Below, one piece after another: positions 1 through 7,416 of a DNA stretch of 10,841 nucleotides (positions are counted from its first letter, which is position 1; every line of letters begins with the position of its first letter). A program made the position numbers and the translations under genes. The stretch comes from Moraxellaceae bacterium UBA2031 (GTDB lineage: Bacteria; Pseudomonadota; Gammaproteobacteria; Pseudomonadales; Moraxellaceae). Under the pieces are notes generated by a model. It made no database searches. It had not been told where the DNA came from and saw only the letters and a list, made by a program, of their open reading frames with translations. The stretch lies in NCBI GenBank assembly GCA_002333145.1, contig DDBN01000092.1, positions 174 to 11,014 on the forward strand. The letters run 5' to 3'.

Positions 1-134
1 GTTGGCACGGCACCTTAGAAAAGTTGATGTATTCATTAAGAGGATGTTGGTGGATAAATTTTATGTCTTAGTGGCATTGAACTTAAGATGTTGGCTTTTG
101 GTCAATAAATCAGCTATGTATTCTGGATTTTTCA
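1..134. other. Upstream edge of window, unassigned
   Basis: This AT-rich stretch precedes the first gene. Two + strand frames are open from the left edge: one runs to a stop at 69-71 and another to a stop near 154. Either could be the tail of a gene that began before the window. The 22 to 50 residues they encode match nothing I recognise. No terminator hairpin or convincing promoter is visible. The sequence TGGA at 124-127 probably belongs to the ribosome binding site of the next gene. Confidence 0.3.
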
Positions 135-1154
135 ATGTCTGCCACTTTTCCTAGAAACAATAATCTTGAATTGCTGAGGCTGATCTTCGCAACGCAGGTT
201 GTGCTTGTACATGCAGCGGAGCATTTTGGATATTATCTGCCACTTGCTATAAGGCATTTTCCGGGAGTGCCGGCTTTCTTTTTTGTTAGCGGCTTTCTGA
301 TTTATGCCTCGTATCTAAATTCGCCTGGTCGCCGCTATTTCGAGAATCGATTTCTACGACTTTTCCCAGGACTAGTGTTCGTTACGTTTGGGGGAGCTGT
401 GGTAGGGCTGATCGCTCACGGCTGGAGTGATCTATCGGATAACTTCGCGAGCTACGCAGTCTGGTTTCTCGCTCAGATTACGCTAGGGCAAGCCTATAAT
501 CCTGAAATCTTCCGTGATGTGGGTGTTGGCGTTGTCAATGGCTCACTTTGGACGCTCACTACAGAAATATTATTTTATTTTATAGTCCCGATTATTGTTT
601 GGATGGAGCGCAGGTTTCGCTTCACGGTTATTTTTCTTCTGGCGCTGTCATTCTTTGTTTATGTAATCGGGCCGTATTTATTTTCTGATAAAATATATCG
701 TGAAAAAACAATTTACGATTTTATTGGATTGACTCCAATTGCATGGGGTTGGATGTTTGCTGTTGGTATTCTTTCTGCAAAGTATTTTGATCGTCTCCAG
801 CCGTGGTTAAAATACATGCCATGTATGGTTCTACCGATGGTTCTCATGATGTTTTTTGGAGATGGGATTCTTTTTGGGTCTTCTGGTAATCGACTTGGGC
901 TTGTCTATTTTTCATGCTATGTCGGGTTGGTAATGTGGCTTGCTTTTGGTGTGCCGGTTTTTAGATTGAATTTCGATCTTAGCTACGGAGCTTATATCTG
1001 GCACATGCCGATAATAAACTTGCTCTTGGTGCTTGCTGTTCCTTATATTTGGCTGGCTATTCCTCTGACTTTTCTGATGGCTGTACTTTCTTGGTTTCTA
1101 GTGGAAAAGCCTGCTTTGATGTTAAAGAAACAGTCACTTAATCCAATTACATAG
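135..1154 (+). CDS. Membrane O-acyltransferase, acyltransferase-3 (OafA/YrhL) family
   Basis: This is a predicted inner-membrane acyltransferase that moves an acyl group, usually acetyl, onto a sugar hydroxyl of surface polysaccharide. The 339 residues are mostly hydrophobic with about ten membrane segments, the usual size for a family member without an SGNH domain. Family landmarks appear in order: LELLRLIFA (11-19), then the likely catalytic His in VLVHA (His26), FFFVSGFLIY (48-57), the basic stretch RRYFENRFLRLFPG (66-79), and WTLTTEILFYF (139-149). The ATG at 135 has GGA seven bases upstream. The gene is clearly more AT-rich than the following fnlC (19 G+C in bases 541-600), which suggests separate acquisition. 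It ends 49 bases before fnlC. The acceptor sugar cannot be told from sequence. Family call is firm, substrate unknown. Confidence 0.9.
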   Translation: MSATFPRNNNLELLRLIFATQVVLVHAAEHFGYYLPLAIRHFPGVPAFFFVSGFLIYASYLNSPGRRYFENRFLRLFPGLVFVTFGGAVVGLIAHGWSDLSDNFASYAVWFLAQITLGQAYNPEIFRDVGVGVVNGSLWTLTTEILFYFIVPIIVWMERRFRFTVIFLLALSFFVYVIGPYLFSDKIYREKTIYDFIGLTPIAWGWMFAVGILSAKYFDRLQPWLKYMPCMVLPMVLMMFFGDGILFGSSGNRLGLVYFSCYVGLVMWLAFGVPVFRLNFDLSYGAYIWHMPIINLLLVLAVPYIWLAIPLTFLMAVLSWFLVEKPALMLKKQSLNPIT

Positions 1155-1203
1155 CTAAACAATTTTTTGAATACCATCAAAGTCCGATTGAGTTAATGCG
1201 ATT

Positions 1204-2334
1204 ATGAAAAAAATGCGAGTGGCAACCGTTGTTGGCACCAGGCCGGAAATCATCCGGCTTTCGCGTGTTATGGCGGCGCTGGACCAGTACTGTGATCACA
1301 TCCTGATCCATACCGGCCAGAACTATGACTACGAACTGAACGAAATCTTTTTTAATGACCTGGGCATCCGCAAGCCGGATCACTTCCTGAATGCTGCGGG
1401 TGCTACCGGGGCAGAGACCATTGGCAAGGTAATCATTGGTGTAGACCAGGTGCTTGCTGAGGTAAAGCCCGAGGCATTGCTGGTACTGGGCGATACCAAC
1501 AGTTGCATGGCTGTCATCCCGGCCAAGCGCCGCAAGATTCCTACCTTTCACATGGAAGCGGGAAACCGCTGCTTTGACATGCGTGTGCCCGAGGAAATCA
1601 ACCGCCGCATTGTGGACCACACCGCCGACATAAATCTGACCTACAGCACCATTGCGCGTGATTACCTGCTGCGTGAGGGCTTGCCACCGGATATGGTCAT
1701 CAAGACGGGCAGCCCGATGTTTGAGGTGCTTAATCACTACCGTGAAGGCATTGAACAGTCCGATGTGCTGACCCGTCTGGGCCTGCAGGAAGGCAAGTTC
1801 TTTGTGGTCAGTGCCCACCGTGAAGAAAACGTGGACTCGGACAAGAACTTTCTGGCGCTGGTAGAAACCCTGAATGCCGTGGCAGAAACCTTTGGGTATC
1901 CGGTGATTGTGTCCACACACCCGCGTACCCAGAAGCGTGTGGATGCCCTCAAGATAACCTTTAACCCGCTGGTTCAACTGCTCAAGCCACTGGGTTTCAA
2001 GGACTACAACAAGCTACAGGTCTCGGCCAAGGCAGTACTGTCCGACAGTGGCACCATTAACGAAGAGTCCTCCATCATGAACTTCCCGGCGCTTAACCTG
2101 CGCCAGGCGCATGAGCGCCCTGAAGGCATGGAAGAGGCTGCCGTGATGATGACCGGGCTGGAAAAGGAACGGGTGTTGCAGGCACTGCAAGTGCTGGAAG
2201 GCCAGTCTCGTGGCGATGAGCGCACCTTGCGTCTGGTGGCGGATTACAGCATGCCAAATGTGAGTGAGAAGGTGGTGCGCATCATTCACAGCTACACCGA
2301 CTATGTGAAACGTGTTGTCTGGAAGCAGTTTTGA
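1204..2334 (+). CDS. fnlC: UDP-N-acetyl-L-fucosamine synthase (C2 epimerase of the WecB fold)
   Basis: This cytoplasmic enzyme belongs to the non-hydrolysing UDP-GlcNAc 2-epimerase family. Within it, the sequence looks like the FnlC/WbjD/CapG branch, which epimerises C2 of UDP-2-acetamido-2,6-dideoxy-L-talose to give UDP-L-FucNAc. The 376-residue length fits. Visible motifs are VVGTRPEIIRLS (9-20), HTGQNYDYELNE (36-47), LGDTNS (95-100), HMEAGNRCFD (116-125), VPEEINRRIVDH (128-139), SAHREEN (203-209) and LSDSGTINEESSIM (279-292). Asp97, Glu118, Glu131 and His205 sit where WecB has its catalytic and substrate-binding residues. The branch call over plain WecB rests on the NRCFD/STIARDYLLREG-type sequence and the wbuB neighbour. 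The partner enzymes FnlA and FnlB, which usually precede this gene, are not in the window. The stop overlaps the next start (TTGA). Base composition is higher in G+C than the preceding gene. Confidence 0.9.
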   Translation: MKKMRVATVVGTRPEIIRLSRVMAALDQYCDHILIHTGQNYDYELNEIFFNDLGIRKPDHFLNAAGATGAETIGKVIIGVDQVLAEVKPEALLVLGDTNSCMAVIPAKRRKIPTFHMEAGNRCFDMRVPEEINRRIVDHTADINLTYSTIARDYLLREGLPPDMVIKTGSPMFEVLNHYREGIEQSDVLTRLGLQEGKFFVVSAHREENVDSDKNFLALVETLNAVAETFGYPVIVSTHPRTQKRVDALKITFNPLVQLLKPLGFKDYNKLQVSAKAVLSDSGTINEESSIMNFPALNLRQAHERPEGMEEAAVMMTGLEKERVLQALQVLEGQSRGDERTLRLVADYSMPNVSEKVVRIIHSYTDYVKRVVWKQF

Positions 2335-3542
2335 AGATTTTGTTGATCACCCAATGGTTTGAGCCCGAGCCAACCTTGAAAGGATTGGCCTTTGCAAAGG
2401 CTTTAAGCGAGAGGGGACACGATGTTCAGGTAATCACGGGATTCCCGAACTATCCAGGTGGCAAGGTTTATGATGGCTATCAGGTGCGTGCTGCCCAGCG
2501 TGAATGGCACGGGCGCGTCGAGGTTTGCCGTGTCGCGCTATATCCCAGTCATGATGGTTCTGGCATAAAGCGCGCTCTTAACTACATCAGCTTTGCAGCT
2601 TCTTCATGTCTGTTCGGTGTTTTCGCATCACGAAAAGCTGATGTTATTTATGCGTATCATCCTCCGTTAACTGTGGGTATGTCGGCAGCGTTAATCGGGT
2701 TATTTCGGCGCACGCCAGTAGTGTATGACATACAGGACATGTGGCCCGATACATTAAAAGCCACAGGTATGCTAAATAATCCGCGTGCACTTTCCTTGAT
2801 TGGGCGAATTTGCCAGTGGGTATATCGCCGTGCCAGTGCGTTGGTGGTGTTATCGCCTGGTTTCAAGAAGTTGTTGCAGGAACGTGGTGTTCCGGAAGAA
2901 AAAATAAGTGTTATCTATAACTGGTGTGATGAGGCTGCTCTAACTGGCCCGCAATCACATCAAGTTCCTGCAGTAATGCAAGGCCGCTTTAATGTGGTTT
3001 TTGCAGGCACCATGGGTAAGGCACAGGCTCTGGATGCGGTGATCGATGCTGCTGCATTGGTGGCCGAAAAAAATCAGGAAGTGCAGTTTGTGTTTGTAGG
3101 TGGCGGTGTTGACGTTGATCGCTTGAAGTCATTAGCCAAGCAAAAGTCACCATCAAATGTGGTATTTCTGCCACGCATGCCCATGCATGAAGTGGGTAAT
3201 GTATTAAGCGGTGCAGACGTCTTGCTGGTGCATTTGCGGGATGATCCACTTTTTAAGGTAACTGTGCCATCGAAGACACAAGCCTACATGGCAGTTGGAA
3301 AGCCGATTTTAATGGCAGTACGTGGCGATGCTGCGACCCTTGTTGAAAGAGCTAAGTGCGGATTGTCTGTTGATCCTGAGTCGTCAGTTGAAATTGCGCG
3401 TGCTGTTATTGCGATGAGTGAACTAAGAGCTGACGAACTGGAAAGAATGGGCGGCAATGGCCTCGATTTTTATAAGAATAATTTATCGTTGAATGCGGGT
3501 GTTAATGAGTTCATTCGTGTTTTAAATTCAGTAATCAAGTAG
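2331..3542 (+). CDS. wbuB: GT4-family glycosyltransferase, WbuB-like (probable L-FucNAc transferase)
   Basis: This is a GT-B fold glycosyltransferase of 403 residues. The opening KILLITQWFEPEP and later ITGFPNYPGG (35-44), YAYHPPLT (107-114), VVYDIQDMWPD (130-140), VIYNWCDE (194-201) and PSKTQAYMAVGKPILMAV (313-330) are the pattern of the WbuB family. That family follows fnlA-fnlB-fnlC in E. coli O26 and related loci and is thought to transfer L-FucNAc to the lipid-linked sugar. As in that family, the usual glutamate before the C-terminal E-x7-E site is replaced within SKTQ. The start is a TTG whose last two bases share the fnlC stop (TTGA, four-base overlap). GGAAG at 2321-2325 supports it, so the two genes are translationally coupled. 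Function follows from family and position and has not been shown here. Confidence 0.87.
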   Translation: MKILLITQWFEPEPTLKGLAFAKALSERGHDVQVITGFPNYPGGKVYDGYQVRAAQREWHGRVEVCRVALYPSHDGSGIKRALNYISFAASSCLFGVFASRKADVIYAYHPPLTVGMSAALIGLFRRTPVVYDIQDMWPDTLKATGMLNNPRALSLIGRICQWVYRRASALVVLSPGFKKLLQERGVPEEKISVIYNWCDEAALTGPQSHQVPAVMQGRFNVVFAGTMGKAQALDAVIDAAALVAEKNQEVQFVFVGGGVDVDRLKSLAKQKSPSNVVFLPRMPMHEVGNVLSGADVLLVHLRDDPLFKVTVPSKTQAYMAVGKPILMAVRGDAATLVERAKCGLSVDPESSVEIARAVIAMSELRADELERMGGNGLDFYKNNLSLNAGVNEFIRVLNSVIK

Positions 3543-3557
3543 GTTTTTACATATTAT

Positions 3558-4193
3558 ATGATTAAGCGAGTATTTGATTTTTCTGCCTCAATTGTGATGG
3601 TTATATCGCTTTCACCTGTTCTTTTGGGGTGCGCCGCAGCGGTTGCTTTCTCCATGGGACGTCCTGTTTTCTTTAGGCAGAAACGAATCGGGCTGAATGA
3701 GATGGAGTTTGAGATCATTAAATTTCGTACCATGAGGCCACCAAAGGATGGTGAATCCATGCTGCTGACAGATGCCCAGCGAGTGACGCGGGTGGGTGAG
3801 TTTCTCCGGCGTACCAGTCTTGATGAGTTGCCTGAACTCTGGAATGTGGTCAAGGGAGAAATGAGTCTCGTAGGGCCCCGCCCTTTGCTTGATGCTCATC
3901 TCAAGGTGTTCACGCCAGAGCAGCGGCGCCGTCATCTGGTCAGGCCTGGACTGACGGGCCTTGCCCAGATATCCGGTCGCCAGAATTTGACGTTCGGCCA
4001 AAGGACCGCTTTGGATGTTCTCTATGTTGATACTCAGAGCTTCTGGGGTGACATAAAGATATTGTTTAAGACTGTGGGTGTTGTTTTTGGTGGGGGCGGC
4101 GTTGAGACTGGTCAGGTTTTTAGTGACGTGGATGATGTTGGACTAAAGAAAATTATCGAGGACGAGGCTAAGGCAGGCTCGGAAGAAAAATAA
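3558..4193 (+). CDS. Initiating phosphoglycosyl transferase, PglC/WcaJ-type (monotopic)
   Basis: This membrane enzyme starts repeat-unit synthesis by transferring a sugar-1-phosphate from a UDP-sugar to undecaprenyl phosphate. At 211 residues it is the short PglC form without the long WcaJ N-terminal domain. A re-entrant helix spans about residues 8-31, broken by Ser-Pro at 19-20. Then come RPVFFRQKRIG (35-45), FEIIKFRTMR (51-60), the catalytic Asp89-Glu90 dyad in SLDELPELWNV, MSLVGPRPLL (102-111) and RPGLTGLAQISGRQ (129-142). The Gly/Asp-rich tail after residue 175 is more variable. The ribosome binding site is weak. Its stop overlaps the next start by one base (TAATG). A second enzyme of this class begins at 10568, so the locus carries two. 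The donor sugar cannot be read from sequence; a 2,6-dideoxy aminosugar such as FucNAc4N, QuiNAc4N or diNAcBac is plausible. Confidence 0.93.
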   Translation: MIKRVFDFSASIVMVISLSPVLLGCAAAVAFSMGRPVFFRQKRIGLNEMEFEIIKFRTMRPPKDGESMLLTDAQRVTRVGEFLRRTSLDELPELWNVVKGEMSLVGPRPLLDAHLKVFTPEQRRRHLVRPGLTGLAQISGRQNLTFGQRTALDVLYVDTQSFWGDIKILFKTVGVVFGGGGVETGQVFSDVDDVGLKKIIEDEAKAGSEEK

Positions 4194-5218
4194 TGAAGGC
4201 GAAGTGGGAGTCAGGGTCTTTCTTTCATTTGGATGTATCTGCCTTTGCGGGCGAATCCTGGCTGCCTGCTTCTCATCAGCTCTATGGTTCCGGTCGTGAT
4301 GCACTGAAGGCACTAGTAGTGCATGGCGTTTCGCTTGGCTGGAAGAGGTTGTTCGTTCCCTCCTATTATTGCCATGAAGTGACGGAGTCCGTGAGGGCAC
4401 TGATTTCCATTGAGCTTTATCATTGCAACTTTCAGTCAGATTGCATGTCCTTAAGCCTTAAGGATCACGATGCGATAATCGTTGTCGAATACTTTGGAAG
4501 GCGATCTGTTGTCGAAGTTACTGGTGGTGTGCTGATTCTTGATGTAACGCACGATCCTTGTTCTGGATGGCCTTATGAAAGAAGCCCTGACTATATATTC
4601 GCTTCATTGAGAAAAACCTGTTTTTTGCCTGACGGCGGTATTCTGTGGAGTCCGGTTGGTGCACTTTTGCCAAGTACCCCCTTCGTAACAGTTGCTCATG
4701 AGCGGCTTAGTGAGCTCATGCTGAATGCCATGACGCTTAAGGCTATCTATCTGTCTGGCGGACGAATTGAAAAGCCTGTATTTCTTGATATGTATCGGCA
4801 GGCTGAGGCTGGATGTGGGCAAGGTGAGTGTCCCGCGGCGATGTCAATATTCAGTAACGTGCTTCTGGCTTCTTTTGACATGAAGAGAGTGCGTCATGCT
4901 CGTGCTGAAAATAGCAGGTTTTTGCGTGATCGATTGAAGTTCGTTTTACGTGATATAGAGATTGTCGAATCAGACGTCTATTTGATTATGCTGTTAATAG
5001 ATGCTGATCAGCGAAATTTCTTTAGGGATAGGTTGATTGAGAGGAGTGTTTTCCCGATTGCTCTATGGCCTCTTGTTGGTGACGAGATATCACAAGAGGA
5101 TAGTGTACTTAGTGAAAGAGTGTTGATGGTTCATTGTGATGCGAGATATACGCTCAAAGATATGGAAATGATTGCCGAGGCAATTCAGCAGACTATGGAT
5201 GTTCTCCATGAGTGTTGA
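4193..5218 (+). CDS. Divergent PLP-dependent aminotransferase-fold protein (DegT-like)
   Basis: This protein of 341 residues looks like a distant relative of DegT/DnrJ/EryC1 sugar aminotransferases. The recognisable parts are YGSGRDALKAL (31-41), in the place of the family's phosphate-binding GSG/NGT helix; FVPSYYCHEV (54-63), like the VP-x-Y segment; VLILDVTHD (113-121), where Asp117 would hold the PLP ring nitrogen; and FASLRKTCFLPDGG (136-149), where Lys141 would be the Schiff-base lysine. The normal SFxxxKxxxxGEGG sequence is absent, so the active site differs from ordinary family members. It starts within the stop of the phosphoglycosyl transferase gene (TAATG), with GGAAG at 4181-4185 as ribosome binding site. 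It overlaps the next gene by 11 bases. The tight coupling suggests a shared pathway with the FemAB-like and GNAT genes. Fold assignment is fairly good; the reaction is unknown. Confidence 0.68.
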   Translation: MKAKWESGSFFHLDVSAFAGESWLPASHQLYGSGRDALKALVVHGVSLGWKRLFVPSYYCHEVTESVRALISIELYHCNFQSDCMSLSLKDHDAIIVVEYFGRRSVVEVTGGVLILDVTHDPCSGWPYERSPDYIFASLRKTCFLPDGGILWSPVGALLPSTPFVTVAHERLSELMLNAMTLKAIYLSGGRIEKPVFLDMYRQAEAGCGQGECPAAMSIFSNVLLASFDMKRVRHARAENSRFLRDRLKFVLRDIEIVESDVYLIMLLIDADQRNFFRDRLIERSVFPIALWPLVGDEISQEDSVLSERVLMVHCDARYTLKDMEMIAEAIQQTMDVLHEC

Positions 5219-6230
5219 TCTGATTAGTTATGATGATTCGCTGTGGTCTGATGCGTTGCTTTCCAGTGTTCATGACGTGTATCACACCCCGGGGTGGATT
5301 GCGGCATCAAAACACTGCGATGACGGTCAGCCGATGGCTGTCTACGTTGAGTCAGAGGGACATAAGGCGCTCTTTCCCTTCCTTAGGCGTGAGCTGCCGG
5401 ATGGCCTCTGGGATGCAACTTCGGCCTACGGGTATGGCGGCCCCGTTTTTAGCCGCAATCATTCACCTGATTGGGTAACTTACGCGCTTGATTTGGCTGT
5501 TGATAAGCTGAAAGATGAGGGCTGTGTCAGCTGGTTTGTCAGGCTTCATCCCATACTTAATGCAGGCTGGCAAAGCACTCATGGCGTTGTTGTTGACCAT
5601 GGCCCTACAGTGTCTGTCGATTTGTCAAAGTCGGCGGAGCAACATTGGCGCGAGACCATGTCTGGCCATCGTGGCGACATCAATAAGGCAACGAAGGCCG
5701 GTGTTACTGTTCATGCAGGTACGTCTCCTTTGTCTCTTGATGCTTTTGTACGCATTTATCATGAAACAATGACTGCACTTGGTGCGTCAGGCTATTATTT
5801 TTTCAAAGATGAGTATTTTCACGACCTTGTTGATCTTTTGGGTGAAGACTTGTTACTGATGATGGCAATGGAAGGTGGTGAATACATTGGTGGCTCCATG
5901 TTCACCTTGAGCAGGTCTTCACAGATCATGCAATATCATCTTTCCGGGACTGCATCTGTTTACAGGCACAGGCAGCCGTCAAAAGTAATTCTTCACGCTG
6001 CCCGAGAGTGGGGGCGCGAGCATGGGTTTTCTCGTCTGCATTTGGGCGGAGGTGTCGGAGCACAGGAAGATGCGCTGTTCAAGTTCAAGCGTGGATTTTC
6101 CCCTGATACGCATCTGTTTCAGTCCCACCGTATTGTGGTCAATAGCGATCAATATGCCAGGCTCTGTCAGGAGCGTGGTGCCGGCCAAAGTGATTTGTCG
6201 GGATTTTTCCCCGCGTATCGACAGCGTTAA
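5208..6230 (+). CDS. FemAB/BioF2-like acyl- or aminoacyltransferase (double-GNAT fold)
   Basis: This predicted cytoplasmic transferase of 340 residues resembles the FemAB-like, BioF2-like acetyltransferase group (Acetyltransf_6 type), which contains two GNAT-like halves. Signs are TSAYGYGGPVF (71-81); the basic MSGHRGDINKATKAG stretch (151-165); the central YFFKDEYFHDLVDLL (197-211); GGEYIGGSMFTL (223-234); and the closing LHLGGGVGAQEDALFKFKRGFSP (277-299), whose GG...FK-x-GF pattern is typical of the C-terminal half. FemAB proteins use aminoacyl-tRNA, whereas related polysaccharide-cluster proteins may use acyl-CoA; the sequence does not decide. I chose the ATG at 5208 because it overlaps the preceding stop by only 11 bases and gives a natural N-terminus. 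In-frame starts at 5172 (TTG) and 5199 (ATG) are possible. It follows the PLP-fold gene, whose product might supply its amino-sugar substrate. Confidence 0.78.
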   Translation: MSVDLISYDDSLWSDALLSSVHDVYHTPGWIAASKHCDDGQPMAVYVESEGHKALFPFLRRELPDGLWDATSAYGYGGPVFSRNHSPDWVTYALDLAVDKLKDEGCVSWFVRLHPILNAGWQSTHGVVVDHGPTVSVDLSKSAEQHWRETMSGHRGDINKATKAGVTVHAGTSPLSLDAFVRIYHETMTALGASGYYFFKDEYFHDLVDLLGEDLLLMMAMEGGEYIGGSMFTLSRSSQIMQYHLSGTASVYRHRQPSKVILHAAREWGREHGFSRLHLGGGVGAQEDALFKFKRGFSPDTHLFQSHRIVVNSDQYARLCQERGAGQSDLSGFFPAYRQR

Positions 6231-6250
6231 ACTTTTTGAGTGATTTTACG

Positions 6251-6871
6251 ATGATTAAAGGAAAGTCGTTGTACCTGAGGCCGGTTGAGCAGTGTGACTT
6301 GGCTTTTATGCAAGAACTGGCTAATGATGCTCAAATTTCTGGTGCTGTGGTTGGTTGGGATTTCCCGGTTTCAAGTCTTGATCAGCAGCGTTGGCTTGAG
6401 AGCATGTCGGGCAATGTAAGAACCCGCCGGCTGACAGTGGTCGACTCACAGTCACATGAGCCAATTGGCCTGACAGGGCTCTGGGATATTGACTGGCATA
6501 ACCAGTCTGCATTGACTGCCACAAAACTTCACCCGGCCAGGTTGCAGAAAGGGATGGGCACAGAGGCCATCTTGCTGACAATGGCGTGGTCTTTTTATGT
6601 GGTTGGACTGCGGCGTTTGCATGGCTCTATTCTGGATTTTAATGGCCCCAGCCTTGGTGCTTACGTAAAAAAATGTGGCTGGCGTATTGAAGGCCGAGAG
6701 GCAGAATCGGTATTCCGCAAAGGCCGCTGGTGTGACTTGTATCGTGTTGCTGCATTAAAGAAAGATTTTGATGCTCTGGATGTAGCTCAAGAATATGTCG
6801 GTCTGGTGTGTCCAACCGTTGTTGATGATGTTGTTACGCCTGAGCCTTCATGGTGGCGTAACCATTCATAA
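6251..6871 (+). CDS. GNAT-family N-acetyltransferase, RimJ/RimL-like
   Basis: This is a single-domain GNAT acetyltransferase of 206 residues, probably acetyl-CoA dependent. It opens with KSLYLRPVEQCDLAFM (5-20), the usual beta-1 strand and helix of RimJ/RimL-type proteins. It has the acetyl-CoA loop QKGMGTEAI (99-107), matching Q/R-x-x-G-x-G, and NGPSLGAYVKKCGWRIEGR (131-149), matching the N-x-x-S...GF/W-x-x-EG motif. The last 35 residues extend past the core fold and are acidic or hydrophobic. In polysaccharide loci such enzymes often acetylate an amino group of a nucleotide sugar, as PseH does in pseudaminic acid synthesis, and that is my best guess. The ATG at 6251 gives the standard N-terminus; a TTG at 6236 would add five residues. 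The stop overlaps a mini-ORF start (TAATG). Confidence 0.82.
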   Translation: MIKGKSLYLRPVEQCDLAFMQELANDAQISGAVVGWDFPVSSLDQQRWLESMSGNVRTRRLTVVDSQSHEPIGLTGLWDIDWHNQSALTATKLHPARLQKGMGTEAILLTMAWSFYVVGLRRLHGSILDFNGPSLGAYVKKCGWRIEGREAESVFRKGRWCDLYRVAALKKDFDALDVAQEYVGLVCPTVVDDVVTPEPSWWRNHS

Positions 6872-6897
6872 TGGATATGTATGTTGTTGTGGTCTGA
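6871..6897 (+). other. Eight-codon mini-ORF linking the GNAT and VanZ-like genes
   Basis: An ATG at 6871 sits in the GNAT stop (TAATG). It opens eight codons (MDMYVVVV) ending at TGA 6895-6897, whose final A begins the ATG of the VanZ-like gene (TGATG). This back-to-back layout could let ribosomes reinitiate from one gene to the next. It may equally be chance, since these AT-rich junction words are common. No peptide function is implied. Confidence 0.3.
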
Positions 6898-7343
6898 TGG
6901 CTAATTACCCCGTTCCGGGCATTCTTAGCTACGCTCTTTTTCGGCACTTGTTTCTACTGGCTCTGCTGGTGACGCTGGTGGCCTTGCTCACACCAGCAGA
7001 CAGTGTGCTCGCATTCAAGATATGGGTGGCCTCGTGGTTACCTTGGGCTGCGCTAGTGGAATCTGCTGATCCTTCTGCGCACACTGACAAGATTGTGCAT
7101 TTTGGCTTGTTCCTGATGCTCGGCTTTTTGGCTGCGCGGAGTTGGCCGAGCACGGCCGGACGCTGGAGGGCGTTGCTGGGCTTGCTACTACTGGGCTGTC
7201 TGACAGAGTGGCTTCAGCAGTTTGTGCCGGGGCGTGGTACCAGTGCTTTCGACCTGGCAGCAGATGTGGCCGGCGCGTCGCTGGGGCTGTGGTGGTTTCA
7301 CCCTGAAAGCAGCACCGGTGCGTCGGATATGAATGTGGTGTAG
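6897..7343 (+). CDS. VanZ-like small membrane protein
   Basis: This 148-residue integral membrane protein resembles the VanZ family (named for a teicoplanin-resistance protein; role in polysaccharide loci unknown). Hydrophobic segments lie at about residues 11-31, 66-80, 92-108 and 118-134. Two family patterns are present: HTDKIVHFGLFLMLGF (62-77), with the conserved D-K-x-x-H-F, and CLTEWLQQFVPGRGTSAFDL (101-120) followed by AADVAGASLG, matching E-x-x-Q...P-x-R-x-x-S-x-x-D-x-x-A/N-x-x-G. Such genes often sit at the end of exopolysaccharide clusters. I chose the ATG at 6897 because it overlaps a mini-ORF stop and gives a normal N-terminus. The frame stays open upstream to about 6795, but that extension would lie over the end of the GNAT gene. 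A 73-base gap follows. A short GCTCC/GGAGC hairpin lies right at the stop but has no T tract. Confidence 0.82.
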   Translation: MANYPVPGILSYALFRHLFLLALLVTLVALLTPADSVLAFKIWVASWLPWAALVESADPSAHTDKIVHFGLFLMLGFLAARSWPSTAGRWRALLGLLLLGCLTEWLQQFVPGRGTSAFDLAADVAGASLGLWWFHPESSTGASDMNVV

Positions 7344-7416
7344 CTCCGTTGGAGCAAAGGACAGTCGTCTGCTTGGCCGGGCGTCTGGTTTTTCATTTTT
7401 GCAAAGAATTCGATAA

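Noticed and set aside
1177..1977. Long open frame on the minus strand under fnlC (266 codons)
   Set aside because: It lies almost wholly opposite the well-supported fnlC gene, has no family resemblance, and arises from the codon bias of the + strand gene.
7343..7355. GCTCC-GTT-GGAGC hairpin at the end of the VanZ-like gene as a terminator
   Set aside because: The stem has only five pairs and is followed by AAAGGACAG with no T tract, so it does not meet the pattern of an intrinsic terminator.
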